Assembly (NCBI RefSeq): GCF_001277995.1 | Contig: NZ_CP009220.1 | Location: 2,666,001 to 2,730,000, forward strand | DNA length: 64,000 nt | Direction: 5' to 3' | Source of the DNA: Corynebacterium deserti GIMN1.010 | GTDB lineage: Bacteria > Actinomycetota > Actinomycetes > Mycobacteriales > Mycobacteriaceae | Shown here: positions 1 to 8,904 of the stretch, one piece after another | How the letters are laid out: every line of letters starts with the position of its first letter | Position numbering within the stretch: the stretch's first letter is position 1 | Position numbers and translations under genes: made by a program | Notes under the pieces: generated by a model | Told to the model about the DNA's origin: nothing | Databases searched by the model: none | The model's input: only the letters and a program-made list of their open reading frames with translations

Positions 1-224
1 TGCCCCTTGCGGGTTACAATCCTTTGCTTTCCCCACGATCTACTCTCGGGAAAAGTCCTATGGATCATTATGTATGACGCACCTCCATAATTTCAAGACC
101 TATGACACACTTCACTCAGCCGTGGTTCTGAATAACGAGCTAAAACCCCTGTATTTTCTCCCATTTGGGTGGGAAAACAGAACGGCACTACCAACTATTG
201 GCACAAAGTGGCAACATTGAGCGG

Positions 225-1538
225 GTGACTACAGACAAGCGCAAAACCTCTAAGACCACCGACACCGCCACCAAGGCTGTGGGCGCGGATCAGGCGGCGC
301 GTCCCACTCGGCGAACCACTCGCCGCATCTTCGATCAGTCGGAGAAGATGAAGGACGTGTTGTACGAGATCCGTGGCCCGGTGGCCGCGGAGGCGGAACG
401 CATGGAGCTCGATGGACATAACATCCTCAAGCTCAACACGGGCAACCCTGCTGTTTTCGGTTTCGATGCCCCTGACGTGATCATGCGCGACATGATCGCC
501 AATCTTCCCACCTCCCAGGGATACTCCACATCCAAAGGCATTATCCCTGCTCGTCGTGCTGTGGTGACTCGTTATGAAGTCGTCCCAGGTTTTCCTCGTT
601 TTGATGTCGAAGACGTCTTCTTGGGCAATGGTGTGTCAGAGCTGATCACCATGACCACCCAGGCTCTACTTAATGACGGCGACGAAGTGCTTATCCCAGC
701 ACCGGATTACCCCTTGTGGACTGCCGCTACTTCACTCGCAGGTGGCAAGCCAGTGCACTACCTTTGCGATGAGGAAGATGACTGGAACCCATCCATCGAG
801 GACATCCGCTCCAAGGTGACGGATAAGACCAAGGCTATCGTTGTCATCAACCCCAACAACCCAACGGGTGCTGTCTACCCACGCAAGGTGTTGGAACAGA
901 TCGTCGAGATCGCCCGCGAGCATGACCTGCTGATCCTGGCTGATGAAATCTACGACCGCATTCTCTACGATGACGCCGAGCACATCAGCCTCGCAACCCT
1001 CGCACCCGACCTGTTGTGCATCACCTACAATGGCCTGTCCAAGGCATACCGCGTTGCAGGTTACCGTGCAGGCTGGATGGTGATCACCGGGCCAAAGCAG
1101 TACGCCCGCGGTTTCATCGAAGGTCTCGAACTCCTCGCCGGCACTCGCCTATGCCCGAATGTCCCTGCTCAGCATGCCATTCAGGTAGCACTCGGCGGCC
1201 GTCAGTCCATCTACGATCTCACCGGTGAGCACGGTCGACTTCTCGAGCAGCGCAACGTCACGTGGGAAAAACTCAATGAGATCCCAGGTGTCAGCTGCGT
1301 CAAACCCATGGGCGCGCTGTACGCCTTCCCGAAGTTGGACCCCAACGTCTACGAAATTCATGACGACACCCAACTCATGCTCGACCTCCTGCGCGCAGAG
1401 AAGATCCTCATGGTTCAGGGCACCGGCTTTAACTGGCCTAAGCCTGATCACTTCCGCGTGGTCACATTGCCATGGGCATCCCAGCTAGAAAACGCCATTG
1501 AGCGTTTGGGCAACTTCCTGTCCACGTACAAGCAATAG
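225..1538 (+). CDS. alaT: Alanine aminotransferase AlaT
   Basis: PLP-dependent class I/II aminotransferase of 437 residues. It transfers the amino group of glutamate or valine to pyruvate to make alanine in the cytosol. The aminotransferase fold covers almost the whole protein. The Schiff-base lysine is about K273 in the motif NGLSKAYRVAG, preceded by the cofactor-binding NPNNPTG and ADEIYDR motifs. The GTG at 225 is chosen because it gives the 437-residue length I know for corynebacterial AlaT. An upstream TTG at 165 would add 20 residues without a better ribosome site. The N-terminal 35 residues are polar and rich in Thr/Lys/Arg, as in the mycobacterial homologue Rv0337c. The gene stands alone and ends 7 bases before a terminator hairpin. 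Function is very likely; the start is likely. Confidence 0.95.
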   Translation: MTTDKRKTSKTTDTATKAVGADQAARPTRRTTRRIFDQSEKMKDVLYEIRGPVAAEAERMELDGHNILKLNTGNPAVFGFDAPDVIMRDMIANLPTSQGYSTSKGIIPARRAVVTRYEVVPGFPRFDVEDVFLGNGVSELITMTTQALLNDGDEVLIPAPDYPLWTAATSLAGGKPVHYLCDEEDDWNPSIEDIRSKVTDKTKAIVVINPNNPTGAVYPRKVLEQIVEIAREHDLLILADEIYDRILYDDAEHISLATLAPDLLCITYNGLSKAYRVAGYRAGWMVITGPKQYARGFIEGLELLAGTRLCPNVPAQHAIQVALGGRQSIYDLTGEHGRLLEQRNVTWEKLNEIPGVSCVKPMGALYAFPKLDPNVYEIHDDTQLMLDLLRAEKILMVQGTGFNWPKPDHFRVVTLPWASQLENAIERLGNFLSTYKQ

Positions 1539-1545
1539 TCCGCCT

Positions 1546-1575
1546 CCCCGTCACGTACTCGTGGCGGGGATTTTT
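1546..1575 (+). terminator. Rho-independent terminator of alaT
   Basis: A 10-bp stem (left arm 1546-1555, right arm 1560-1569, one G-T wobble) with a 4-base loop is followed by ATTTTT. It starts 7 bases after the alaT stop codon. Confidence 0.85.
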
Positions 1576-1650
1576 CACGCCTTCACTGTGCACCCGTTAA
1601 AGGCGCAGAAATTCCCAGATGCCCAAACAATTCACCGCTTCCCTTTCAAA

Positions 1651-1847
1651 GGCTTAAGCGGCAATCTCAGAGGACACTTTTTTAGGCCGAATCCGAGACA
1701 ACCATGGACAAATCCGCAGGTAGCACCACATCTACCGCTATATGAGGTGTCCTGTGTTGCGTACGGCCAGTCAACTCAATTTTCGACTGCTCAACCACAC
1801 CACACTTGTGCTTTCACACCCCATTTTGCGTTGCAGAAATCGAATCG
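1651..1847 (+). repeat. Diverged dispersed repeat, copy A
   Basis: This segment aligns along its length with 63177-63373. The best block is 1715-1747 against 63239-63271, 33 bases with 2 differences, containing GCACCACATCTACCG. The start of the repeat (CTTAAGCGGCAATCTCAGAG) also resembles 29883-29914. The downstream half matches more loosely. It carries no convincing open reading frame or terminal inverted repeat. The interval between the alaT terminator and this repeat holds nothing I can recognise. Confidence 0.7.
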
Positions 1848-1984
1848 TCGTCGCCATGCACCGGCACCTCATATTCCGGAAAGTTCCCCCCTGCCTTACG
1901 CGAAATACCGCCGATCGCCGATCCGTCCTCCATCTCTACCCAAAACGCAATAAGCAACCGAGGGTTGGCTATTCATTTTGACAC

Positions 1985-2482
1985 ATGGATCATTTCCTCT
2001 TGGATACTATTTCTAGATAACTCACAGTTGGTGCACTCATTTCTACACTCGCAATATCAGCACGTGTTTCTCCAGCTCAAGCATCATCCAGTGGTAACGG
2101 TTGGTTATCTTCCTCAACGATAAGCCCGTGGAATTCTCAAGCTGATCGTGCAGCAAAAGCTCGAGAGGCCCAAGAGAAGCTGACTCAGCATCTCATTAAC
2201 ACCGGTTGCCTCATCACCGATGAAACTCAGTGCATCGCGGATGGCATCATTATGCAGGCTGTAGATCATCAGCTTTACTCCTAAAGTGACGAAGGACCTA
2301 TCGATCTCGAAGACAATTTCTACGAATTCGCCCACGCCGTTCGCCTGGAAGCATATGAAGTTGACGCATTCGTCGATCATACGATTCATAACACCCATGA
2401 ACATCGAATTAACTCAGTTGCTGCTATATCTGCTGGATTCGACCACAAATACGTCTACATCGTGTGGTACGAAAAGCCATAA
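1985..2482 (+). pseudogene. Nonsense-broken gene for a small secreted protein
   Basis: One reading frame from ATG 1985 to TAA 2480-2482 looks like a single gene interrupted by two in-frame TAA codons, at 2018-2020 and 2282-2284. The first part reads as a signal peptide: a short N-terminus with Arg, the hydrophobic run LTVGALISTLAIS, then an SPAQA-type cleavage site. A polar region of about 60 residues follows with two cysteines. After the second stop, the same frame continues for 65 residues (FAHAVRLEAYEVDAFVDHT, ending YVYIVWYEKP). No frameshift is needed. I do not recognise the family. The region is more AT-rich than its neighbours. Reading it as a decayed gene is inference; separate short peptides or sequencing error are alternatives. 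Confidence 0.5.
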
Positions 2483-2596
2483 GAAAACCCGGGCTCCACA
2501 CTGGACCTGTGGTGTTTGTGTCCTCGACAACGATCTGGGTTAGGCTTCACTGAGTAAAAGTGCCTGTCCTGATTCAGGAGACACCGAGGAGAGACC

Positions 2597-3853
2597 GTGG
2601 GAAAACACGCAGCAGAATCAACCGAATCTAAGAAGTCGCCGTGGCGGATTGGATTGCTGACATTCTTGGTTTCCTCCGTTATCGCAACGCTTGTTGGTTT
2701 GGTGATGTTGTGGCCAAATTCTGATGATGTGGTTTTGGCTGACAATTTTTCCCAGACTTTTGCAGGCAACTATGAGCAGGTAGATGGCACAATCACGCTT
2801 GTCGACGGCTCCGCCTGCAACTCCCCGGACATCGGCCGCGCTTTTACTGATAGCCCCTCCATCTCCCTTGAGCCATCGGCTTTGGAATGTGTGCGTGCGC
2901 TTGTCGATATCACCTCTGGAACCAATGAGGGCATGAAAACGCAGCTCATCACCTATGGGCAGCCTGGTGAGCCAGAGTTTTCTGAAGGCGACAAGATTCG
3001 TATGGTGGAAACCCCGGATGGTTCGGGAGAGATCATCTACACGTTTGCTGATTATCAGCGCGGAACTGCGTTGATTGTGTGGGGCGTCCTCCTTGTAGCT
3101 GCGATGGGTGCGTTTGCTGCGTGGCGAGGTGTTCGCGCGTTGTTTGGCCTGGTCATTACGCTGGCGATCGTGGGAATCTTCCTGCTGCCAGGACTGGCGA
3201 GTGGTCATGACGCGATGTGGTTAGCGTTGGTGTGTGGCGCGGGAATCTTGTTGATTGTGGTGCCGATGGTTCACGGACTCAATTGGAAATCCGCAGCGGC
3301 GCTGGCTGGAACGTTGGTTGCACTGGTGTTATCGGCGCTGTTGTCGTGGTTGGCGATCATCACCACGAATCTGCGTGGTCTGGGCGATGAAAACCACCTG
3401 AAAATCATCAACTACCTGCCGGAAGTATCGATCTCGGGGCTGTTGTTGGCGTCGTTTATTATCGGTACCTTGGGCGTGCTCAATGACGTGACGATTTCCC
3501 AGGCGTCAACGATCAATGAGCTAGCTGAGATCGATGAGGATGCCACCCCATGGAGGTTGTTCAAGGGTGCGATGTCGGTTGGCCGCGACCATATTTCGTC
3601 CATGATCTACACCTTGGTACTGGGTTACACCGGCGCGGCACTTCCTCTGCTCCTGTTGCTTTCGTTGGCTGAACGACCCCTCATTCAGACCCTGACCAGC
3701 GACGTTATGGCTGGTGAGTTACTTCGCTCAGGTGTCGGAGCGCTGGCGCTGACTTTGGCGGTGCCGATCACAACGCTCATTGCCGCGTGGACGGTCCCCG
3801 GCGATGAGCCTGCCCCATCCGATGGTAAGCCCCGCCTGGTGCACCGCCACTAA
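2597..3853 (+). CDS. YibE/F-like multi-pass membrane protein
   Basis: Membrane protein of 418 residues with the YibE/F architecture (PF07907). One transmembrane helix lies near residues 17-37, followed by an extracytoplasmic domain of about 110 residues. From about residue 155 there are seven or so hydrophobic helices. The conserved core includes LNDVTISQASTINELAE and the following GRDHISSMIYTLVLGYTGAALP. The biochemical role of this family is not established. The GTG start at 2597 has a good purine-rich ribosome site (GAGGAGAGA). The gene converges on udgA with only 10 bases between the stop codons. The family call is firm; no function is assigned. Confidence 0.85.
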   Translation: MGKHAAESTESKKSPWRIGLLTFLVSSVIATLVGLVMLWPNSDDVVLADNFSQTFAGNYEQVDGTITLVDGSACNSPDIGRAFTDSPSISLEPSALECVRALVDITSGTNEGMKTQLITYGQPGEPEFSEGDKIRMVETPDGSGEIIYTFADYQRGTALIVWGVLLVAAMGAFAAWRGVRALFGLVITLAIVGIFLLPGLASGHDAMWLALVCGAGILLIVVPMVHGLNWKSAAALAGTLVALVLSALLSWLAIITTNLRGLGDENHLKIINYLPEVSISGLLLASFIIGTLGVLNDVTISQASTINELAEIDEDATPWRLFKGAMSVGRDHISSMIYTLVLGYTGAALPLLLLLSLAERPLIQTLTSDVMAGELLRSGVGALALTLAVPITTLIAAWTVPGDEPAPSDGKPRLVHRH

Positions 3854-3863
3854 AGGTTGCGCA

Positions 3864-5183
3864 TTAAAGATTGCGACCGAGAGCTTCCATGTCCCAGCCT
3901 GCTGCCTGCCATTTGGCAACATCGAGGACGTTTCGGCCATCAATGATAGAGCGCTTTTCGACGATTCCTCCCGCCACCTCCGGGTCAAGGTCACGAAATT
4001 CCTGCCACTCGGTAGCAAGAACAACGAGGTGGGCGTCGATAAGCGCCTCTTCGGTGCTTGCCGCATAGCTAAGGGTCGGGAAGACGCGTCGCGCGTTGTC
4101 CATCGCTTCCGGGTCGTAGACCGACACCGCTGCACCCTGGAGGGACAGCGAGCCTGCAACCGACAGCGCGGGGGAATCGCGGACGTCGTCCGAGTTGGGT
4201 TTGAACGCGGCACCTAACACCGTGATGCGCTTGCCGAGCAGGGATCCACCACACATTTCCTTAGCCAGCTGCACGACGCGATCGCGGCGGCGCATGTTGA
4301 TGGAATCGACTTCACGGAGGAAGGTCAGTGCCTGGTCAGCGCCCAATTCGCCAGCTCGCGCCATGAATGCGCGGATGTCCTTGGGCAAGCAGCCACCACC
4401 GAAGCCGAGGCCTGCACCGAGGAACTTGCGGCCAATGCGGTCGTCGTGGCCGATGGCGTCGGCAAGCGCAACGACGTCTGCGCCGGTTTGCTCGCAAATC
4501 TCAGCTACAGCGTTGATAAAAGAAATCTTGGTAGCCAAAAATGCGTTAGCCGAGACTTTTACCAGCTCAGCGGTAGCAAGATCCGTGACCAAGAAGGGAG
4601 TTTCTGAGGCAATCGCGGTGGCGTAAACCTCGCGTGCAACGTCGTCCGCAGTAGAGCCCGAGCGAACACCCACCACGATGCGATCCGGGGTGATGGTGTC
4701 TTTCACCGCGTAACCCTCGCGCAGAAACTCTGGGTTCCACGCAATTTCCACCGTGGTGCCTGGCTTAACCAAAGAATCCGCCAGCTCCTGCAAGGAAGCA
4801 GCGGTGCCGACAGGAACCGTCGACTTGCCGAAAATGATGTGCTCGCCTTCGAGCAGCGGCACCAGGTTCTCAATAACCTGACGAACATACGTCAGATCCG
4901 CAGCAAAAGACCCCTTCTGCTGTGGCGTTCCCACACCCAAGAAGTGCAGGTTGGCAAACTGTGCGGCCTCGTTGTAATCAGTTGAGAAATTTAGGCGACC
5001 ATTGTCGAGGTTTCTCTCCAACACCTCCGGCAAACCTGGCTCAAAGAAGGGAACCGTGCTGTTTTTCAACGACGCAATCTTTGCCTCATCAACATCAACA
5101 CCAAGAACCTCGTGGCCAAGCTCTGCCATGCACGCTGCATGTGTCGCGCCAAGGTATCCCGTACCAATCACTGTCATCCGCAT
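3864..5183 (-). CDS. udgA: UDP-glucose 6-dehydrogenase
   Basis: Cytosolic NAD-dependent enzyme oxidising UDP-glucose to UDP-glucuronate, 439 residues. The N-terminal Rossmann fold has GTGYLG at residues 7-12. The catalytic cysteine is about C265 in FGGGCLPKD. The C-terminal UDP-binding domain follows (LGAAFKPNSDDVRDSPA). Length and motif order match the UDP-glucose/GDP-mannose dehydrogenase family. C. glutamicum has more than one such gene, so the exact paralogue name is less certain than the activity. The neighbouring dcd lies upstream in the same orientation, as in M. tuberculosis Rv0321-Rv0322. The ATG at 5183 is preceded by AAAGGA. The likely product pool is UDP-glucuronate for envelope glycans. 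Confidence 0.92.
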   Translation of the reverse strand: MRMTVIGTGYLGATHAACMAELGHEVLGVDVDEAKIASLKNSTVPFFEPGLPEVLERNLDNGRLNFSTDYNEAAQFANLHFLGVGTPQQKGSFAADLTYVRQVIENLVPLLEGEHIIFGKSTVPVGTAASLQELADSLVKPGTTVEIAWNPEFLREGYAVKDTITPDRIVVGVRSGSTADDVAREVYATAIASETPFLVTDLATAELVKVSANAFLATKISFINAVAEICEQTGADVVALADAIGHDDRIGRKFLGAGLGFGGGCLPKDIRAFMARAGELGADQALTFLREVDSINMRRRDRVVQLAKEMCGGSLLGKRITVLGAAFKPNSDDVRDSPALSVAGSLSLQGAAVSVYDPEAMDNARRVFPTLSYAASTEEALIDAHLVVLATEWQEFRDLDPEVAGGIVEKRSIIDGRNVLDVAKWQAAGWDMEALGRNL

Positions 5184-5313
5184 GTAGGGAGATTCCTTTC
5201 AATGAGAAGTGGACCAGAGTTCATCTCAACATGTTTTGGAGTAACCCGCGACCGGAGCAACTGTGATCAATACTCAGGCGATCCACACCCTGCTAGGTTT
5301 GCTTATCCGCTTC

Positions 5314-5883
5314 CTATCCGTTTGGGAAATTCAGATACGCCTTTGATGGTGTCGGACCGCGCTGCCCCTGGTACTTAGATCCTAACTTCCCAGAACCATA
5401 CGGAGTCTCTGCCGGGGAGCTCATCTGGAACAGCGCCAGTTGACCGACCTTCATGCCAGGCCACAAGGTGATAGGAAGGTTCGCCACATTGGAGAGCTCC
5501 AGCGTGATATATCCGCTAAATCCAGGATCAATAAATCCAGCAGTGGAGTGGGTCAACAGGCCCAGGCGTCCCAGGGAGGACTTTCCTTCCAAACGACCCG
5601 CCAAGTGGGCTGGCAGCGTGAACTTCTCCAAGGTGGATGCCAGCACGAATTCGCCTGGGTGTAGGACGAAGGCATCGCCGTCTTCAACCTCGACGAGGCT
5701 CGTGAGCTCATCTTGGTTCAGCTTTGGATCGATGTGGGTGTACTTAGAATTATTGAACACTCGAAAGTAGCGGTCCATGCGGACATCGACGCTCGAAGGC
5801 TGGATGAGCTCGGGATCAAAAGGCTCGATCCCTAAGTCACCGGCGTCAATAGATTTACGGATGTCACGATCTGAAAGAAGCAC
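5314..5883 (-). CDS. dcd: dCTP deaminase, probably bifunctional dCTP deaminase/dUTPase
   Basis: Nucleotide enzyme of 189 residues producing dUTP, and in the actinobacterial form probably dUMP, from dCTP for dTMP synthesis. Hallmarks are QPSSVDVRM near the start, [20 protein letters not shown], the [12 protein letters not shown] block and the C-terminal [13 protein letters not shown] lid. It closely resembles M. tuberculosis Rv0321, which does both reactions; bifunctionality here is inferred from that. The GTG at 5883 is chosen because it gives the family length. The frame is open upstream to 6018 and would add 45 residues not found in the family. The 130 bases between this gene and udgA show no clear feature, so the two may be cotranscribed. 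Confidence 0.93.
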   Translation of the reverse strand: MLLSDRDIRKSIDAGDLGIEPFDPELIQPSSVDVRMDRYFRVFNNSKYTHIDPKLNQDELTSLVEVEDGDAFVLHPGEFVLASTLEKFTLPAHLAGRLEGKSSLGRLGLLTHSTAGFIDPGFSGYITLELSNVANLPITLWPGMKVGQLALFQMSSPAETPYGSGKLGSKYQGQRGPTPSKAYLNFPNG

Positions 5884-6284
5884 GTCAACCAGTGTAGCGT
5901 CCCACTGTTGCCAGATGGGCGCAAAGGGCTGGATAGTGTCTTCAACTTGGTCTCGCGAAATTGGTGGAGAAATTAGCGGCAATTCCTTACCCCCAGAAGC
6001 ACTCACCCAGTCTGTCACAGATTAGTTTCCAATTATCCATCCACGAGCGTGAGATGAAACTTTCATGGCAATTGCAAACACAGCGGGTGCCCTCATTTAG
6101 ATCGCCACAAAAACAGCAGGCCAAGCATTCACAAAAGCGCTTCATGCCACCTATTTCGATTAACCCCGGCAGACTTTTCAGGTAAGCCTAAATTAGGTAA
6201 ACCTTAACTACCGAAAAGCGGGTTCCAGCACGCTTTCGATCTAGCAATTTCATACACACTGCCAACCACCGGAGTTTTTCACGC
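5884..6284. other. Divergent intergenic region dcd / htaD
   Basis: This 401-base region must hold the promoters for dcd (leftward) and htaD (rightward). The only site I can name is the DtxR-like box at 6178-6196. Nothing else is recognisable. Confidence 0.6.
6178..6196 (+). promoter_or_regulatory. DtxR operator upstream of htaD
   Basis: The 19-mer TCAGGTAAGCCTAAATTAG matches the corynebacterial DtxR consensus TTAGGTTAGCCTAACCTAA at 14 of 19 positions, including the central AGCCTAA. It lies about 90 bases before the htaD start. This predicts repression by DtxR when iron is available. cg3156/htaD is, from memory, a described DtxR target. Confidence 0.75.
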
Positions 6285-7079
6285 ATGTCTACGTCCTTCT
6301 CCAAACGCGCAATCATCGCGCTGACCACCGCAGCTATCTCCACCTCTGGATTCACTGCTGTGGCACCTTCTGCCCTTGCCACCCCTGCAGCTGTATCTTA
6401 CGCCGCAGATGAGGCCCCAGCTTCCATCGCTGAGGACTCCCTCGATTGGGGATTTAAGGCATCGTGGCGCAGCTACGTCACCAACCCTTGGGTCGGCGGA
6501 TCAGCCACCGCCTCTAACGGCGCTTCCGTCAACGAGGACGGCACCTACACCTTCATTCTCGGCGCAGGTTCTGCATACGACGCCGAAACTGCAACCGGCC
6601 AGCTCAACTACGAGGGCACCATCGAATTTGAAAGTGAAGCCCACGGCTTTGCCATTACCCTTGCTGATCCTCACATCACTGTCGATGGCGATTCCGCAAT
6701 CCTAAGCGCTGAGCTGTCTGACGCTGCAGATCCAAGCAATGATGCAACCTCTCGCGTCGATGTCGCCGAGTTCACCCTGGACGCACCAGAGGTCACTGAA
6801 ACCGACGCCGACACCACCTTCACCTGGACCAATGCTTCTGGTGTTTTCCTCGAGTCCCTACAGCCTGCGGAACTCAGCCGCTACGCAGGTCAGGACGCAG
6901 ATGCACTGAGCTTCTCCATCACCGTGGACAACGAAGTGGAGACCCCAGATGACAATGAAGATGATGACAATGCTGAGGTAACAGTTGGTTCTTCCGCCAA
7001 CCTTTTCCAGCGTATCCTCGATCTGCTTCACCAGCTGGCAAGCCCGCTACTGAAGCTGCTGGGATCCTTCTCTTCATAA
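6285..7079 (+). CDS. htaD: Secreted HtaA-domain haem-uptake-associated protein
   Basis: Exported protein of 264 residues. A Sec signal peptide covers about residues 1-33 (basic start, hydrophobic run, SALATPA cleavage region). One HtaA domain (PF04213) spans about residues 50-210, beginning SLDWGFKASWRSYV and carrying the HGFAITLADPH motif typical of haem-binding HtaA folds. An acidic linker (DDNEDDDNAE) follows. The protein ends in a hydrophobic/amphipathic helix (LFQRILDLLHQLASPLL) that could hold it in the cell envelope. HtaA-domain proteins capture haem at the surface and pass it to the HmuTUV system, which lies elsewhere. Iron control is predicted from the DtxR box upstream. Family assignment is firm; haem binding by this protein is inferred. 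Confidence 0.88.
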   Translation: MSTSFSKRAIIALTTAAISTSGFTAVAPSALATPAAVSYAADEAPASIAEDSLDWGFKASWRSYVTNPWVGGSATASNGASVNEDGTYTFILGAGSAYDAETATGQLNYEGTIEFESEAHGFAITLADPHITVDGDSAILSAELSDAADPSNDATSRVDVAEFTLDAPEVTETDADTTFTWTNASGVFLESLQPAELSRYAGQDADALSFSITVDNEVETPDDNEDDDNAEVTVGSSANLFQRILDLLHQLASPLLKLLGSFSS

Positions 7080-7092
7080 TTCAAAAAACAAC

Positions 7093-7129
7093 AAATGCCG
7101 TCTCGCCAGCAACCCGCGAGACGGCATTT
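7093..7129. terminator. Bidirectional terminator between htaD and the VanW gene
   Basis: A perfect 13-bp stem (7093-7105 with 7117-7129) has an 11-base loop. An A-rich tract on the left (CAAAAAAC) gives a U-run for the leftward transcript. It sits between two converging genes. Confidence 0.85.
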
Positions 7130-7146
7130 GTCATTACAGAATTGAT

Positions 7147-8838
7147 TTAAGAGCAGACCACGTTTGGTGAAGGATCATAAACCGTGGTGGTGGTTTCCCT
7201 GGTGATTTCATTACCGGCAAGATCGCTGATGATGCGGGTATCTGAGGTGGTAAATCCAGGGGCACCGGTGGAGGCAACGCACTCGCTGCCTGAGACTCTA
7301 ACAGTGTTGGGCTGGGTGGTTGCCCAACGGCCGTTGTTGATGGACTGCACAGAGCTGGTGTCCACGCCGAGGATCTGGACGGTGACGCTGGAATCGTCGG
7401 CAGATGCGCTGATCATGACGGGGTATGGGGTGTTGTTGCGGAATTGAAGGTCGATGGCGCCGTCGAAAATCGTTGCTTCACGTCCTGCCGGGTAGCGGGA
7501 AATGTAGTAGCTGTGTGGGGTATGGGTGATGTCTTCCAGGCCGGCGAAGTAGTACGCGTTGTACAAGGTGGTGGCGAACTGGCTGATGCCACCACCGACA
7601 GCGGTATCGGAACGACCGTTCAAGATAATGCCGGATTCCACGAAGCCTTGGGCTGCGCCACGGGGACCGGTGTAGTTGTTGAGGGAGAAGGTATCGCCAG
7701 GTGAGACGACCGCACCATTGACCATTTGTGCGGTGAGTCGAATGTTGGTGCCAGATGCTGCGGAGAAACCGCCGGTGGTGAACTCGCCCATCACTTCGTT
7801 GAAAGTGGCGTTTTGAGCATCAGAGGCCGTAAATGTTGCCGGGGTGTCTTCGTAGATGGCATCGATGGTACGGGGGCCGTCGCCGGTGATGTTATTGGAG
7901 ATATCGGCGAGGGTTTGTTCCCAGTTGATCTCGTGGCCGTTGACTTCCGGGGTAACTATGCGGGAGCCGGAGGAGAAACTGATTTGGGCATTGGTGGGTT
8001 TAGTTTCGGTGGACTCGAGGGCTTCGGCGAGGATTTCGGCGGCTACGTCGGCGTTGACGTCAACGAGAAGAGCGCCGTTTTCTTCGGGGAAGGTGACAAC
8101 TTCTCCCATGCGCTCGACGGGAAGGATGGATTCGGTGCCGTCGTCGCCGCGGACGATGAAGGGACCAGACAGTGCTGTGGCAGCTGGGCCGTCGGCGAGT
8201 TCGTCGAGGGTATCCTGGCTGATTGCGGCGGGGATGACCTGCGGTTCGACGGTGACACCGTCGGGGTTGAGCCAGTGATCGGTGACTTCGGACTCAAGTG
8301 CCACGCGGTCGACCGATTGGCCGTCGACGGTGTCGTTTTTGACCAGGGTGTCGGCGTCGATAAGCAAATTACCTGACACCGGGTCGCGGTACAGCTCGCC
8401 CACCATGCGGTCGAGCGTGGGGCCGAACGCGGCGGGGTCAACAATGCTGACGATGGGGGCTTCGGATTCGCGGAAGAGGGCAACGAAGCGGGTGATTGGG
8501 TTCCAGGACTGCTTTCCGGTGCCGTCGATGGTGGCGTCCCAGTCGACGCCAACGCCGGAGGTCGCGGGATCAAATTGGGTGGTTTGATCGCCGGCAATGA
8601 CGGTGACAGGTTGGGTCACCTGCGAAGCGAGTTCGGTCTCCAGCTTGGCGCGGGCGTCCTCCGGGCTCATGTTGGAGATGCTGACGCCACCGACGGTGGT
8701 TCCGCGCGGGATGTTGTCCTTGTTGAGGAACACATCAACCGCGTAGATACCTGCAAAAATGGCAATGAGACCAACAAAAATTCCGATCAGAATTCCTTTG
8801 GTCCTTCTCTTTGCCGAGTTTTTCCCAGATTGCTTCAC
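7147..8838 (-). CDS. Membrane-anchored VanW-family protein with peptidoglycan-binding repeats
   Basis: Protein of 563 residues, predicted to be extracytoplasmic and anchored by one N-terminal helix at about residues 15-35 after a basic stretch (KRRTKG). Two copies of the PG_binding_4-type domain cover about residues 45-300 (for example GVSISNMSPEDARAKLE). The VanW domain (PF04294) lies at about 350-490 with FSLNNYTGPRG, GGISQFATTLYNA and HSYYISRYPAGREATI. A short C-terminal tail has a Cys pair. VanW proteins are associated with cell-wall remodelling and some vancomycin-resistance loci, but no reaction is established. The start is GTG. A GH3 glycosidase gene is next upstream in the same direction, 66 bases away, so a joint cell-wall role is possible. 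Confidence 0.87.
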   Translation of the reverse strand: MKQSGKNSAKRRTKGILIGIFVGLIAIFAGIYAVDVFLNKDNIPRGTTVGGVSISNMSPEDARAKLETELASQVTQPVTVIAGDQTTQFDPATSGVGVDWDATIDGTGKQSWNPITRFVALFRESEAPIVSIVDPAAFGPTLDRMVGELYRDPVSGNLLIDADTLVKNDTVDGQSVDRVALESEVTDHWLNPDGVTVEPQVIPAAISQDTLDELADGPAATALSGPFIVRGDDGTESILPVERMGEVVTFPEENGALLVDVNADVAAEILAEALESTETKPTNAQISFSSGSRIVTPEVNGHEINWEQTLADISNNITGDGPRTIDAIYEDTPATFTASDAQNATFNEVMGEFTTGGFSAASGTNIRLTAQMVNGAVVSPGDTFSLNNYTGPRGAAQGFVESGIILNGRSDTAVGGGISQFATTLYNAYYFAGLEDITHTPHSYYISRYPAGREATIFDGAIDLQFRNNTPYPVMISASADDSSVTVQILGVDTSSVQSINNGRWATTQPNTVRVSGSECVASTGAPGFTTSDTRIISDLAGNEITRETTTTVYDPSPNVVCS

Positions 8839-8904
8839 ATAAAAAAGGCTAGTTGCATGGAAGCGAAAAACCTACTCAGTATAGGTTTTAAGCTGGAAAC
8901 CTCA

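Noticed and set aside
165..224. TTG-started N-terminal extension of alaT
   Set aside because: It adds 20 residues absent from the known 437-residue protein. The same reasoning rejects the long forms of dcd (to 6018), pck (to 22703), cmpL1 (from 25978), the HNH protein (from 42971), cmt2 (to 47148) and the TPM protein (from 53031).
5184..5313. Possible tRNA or other RNA gene between dcd and udgA
   Set aside because: No cloverleaf or TTCGA-type T-arm could be built. I also found no tRNA, rRNA or CRISPR array elsewhere in the window.
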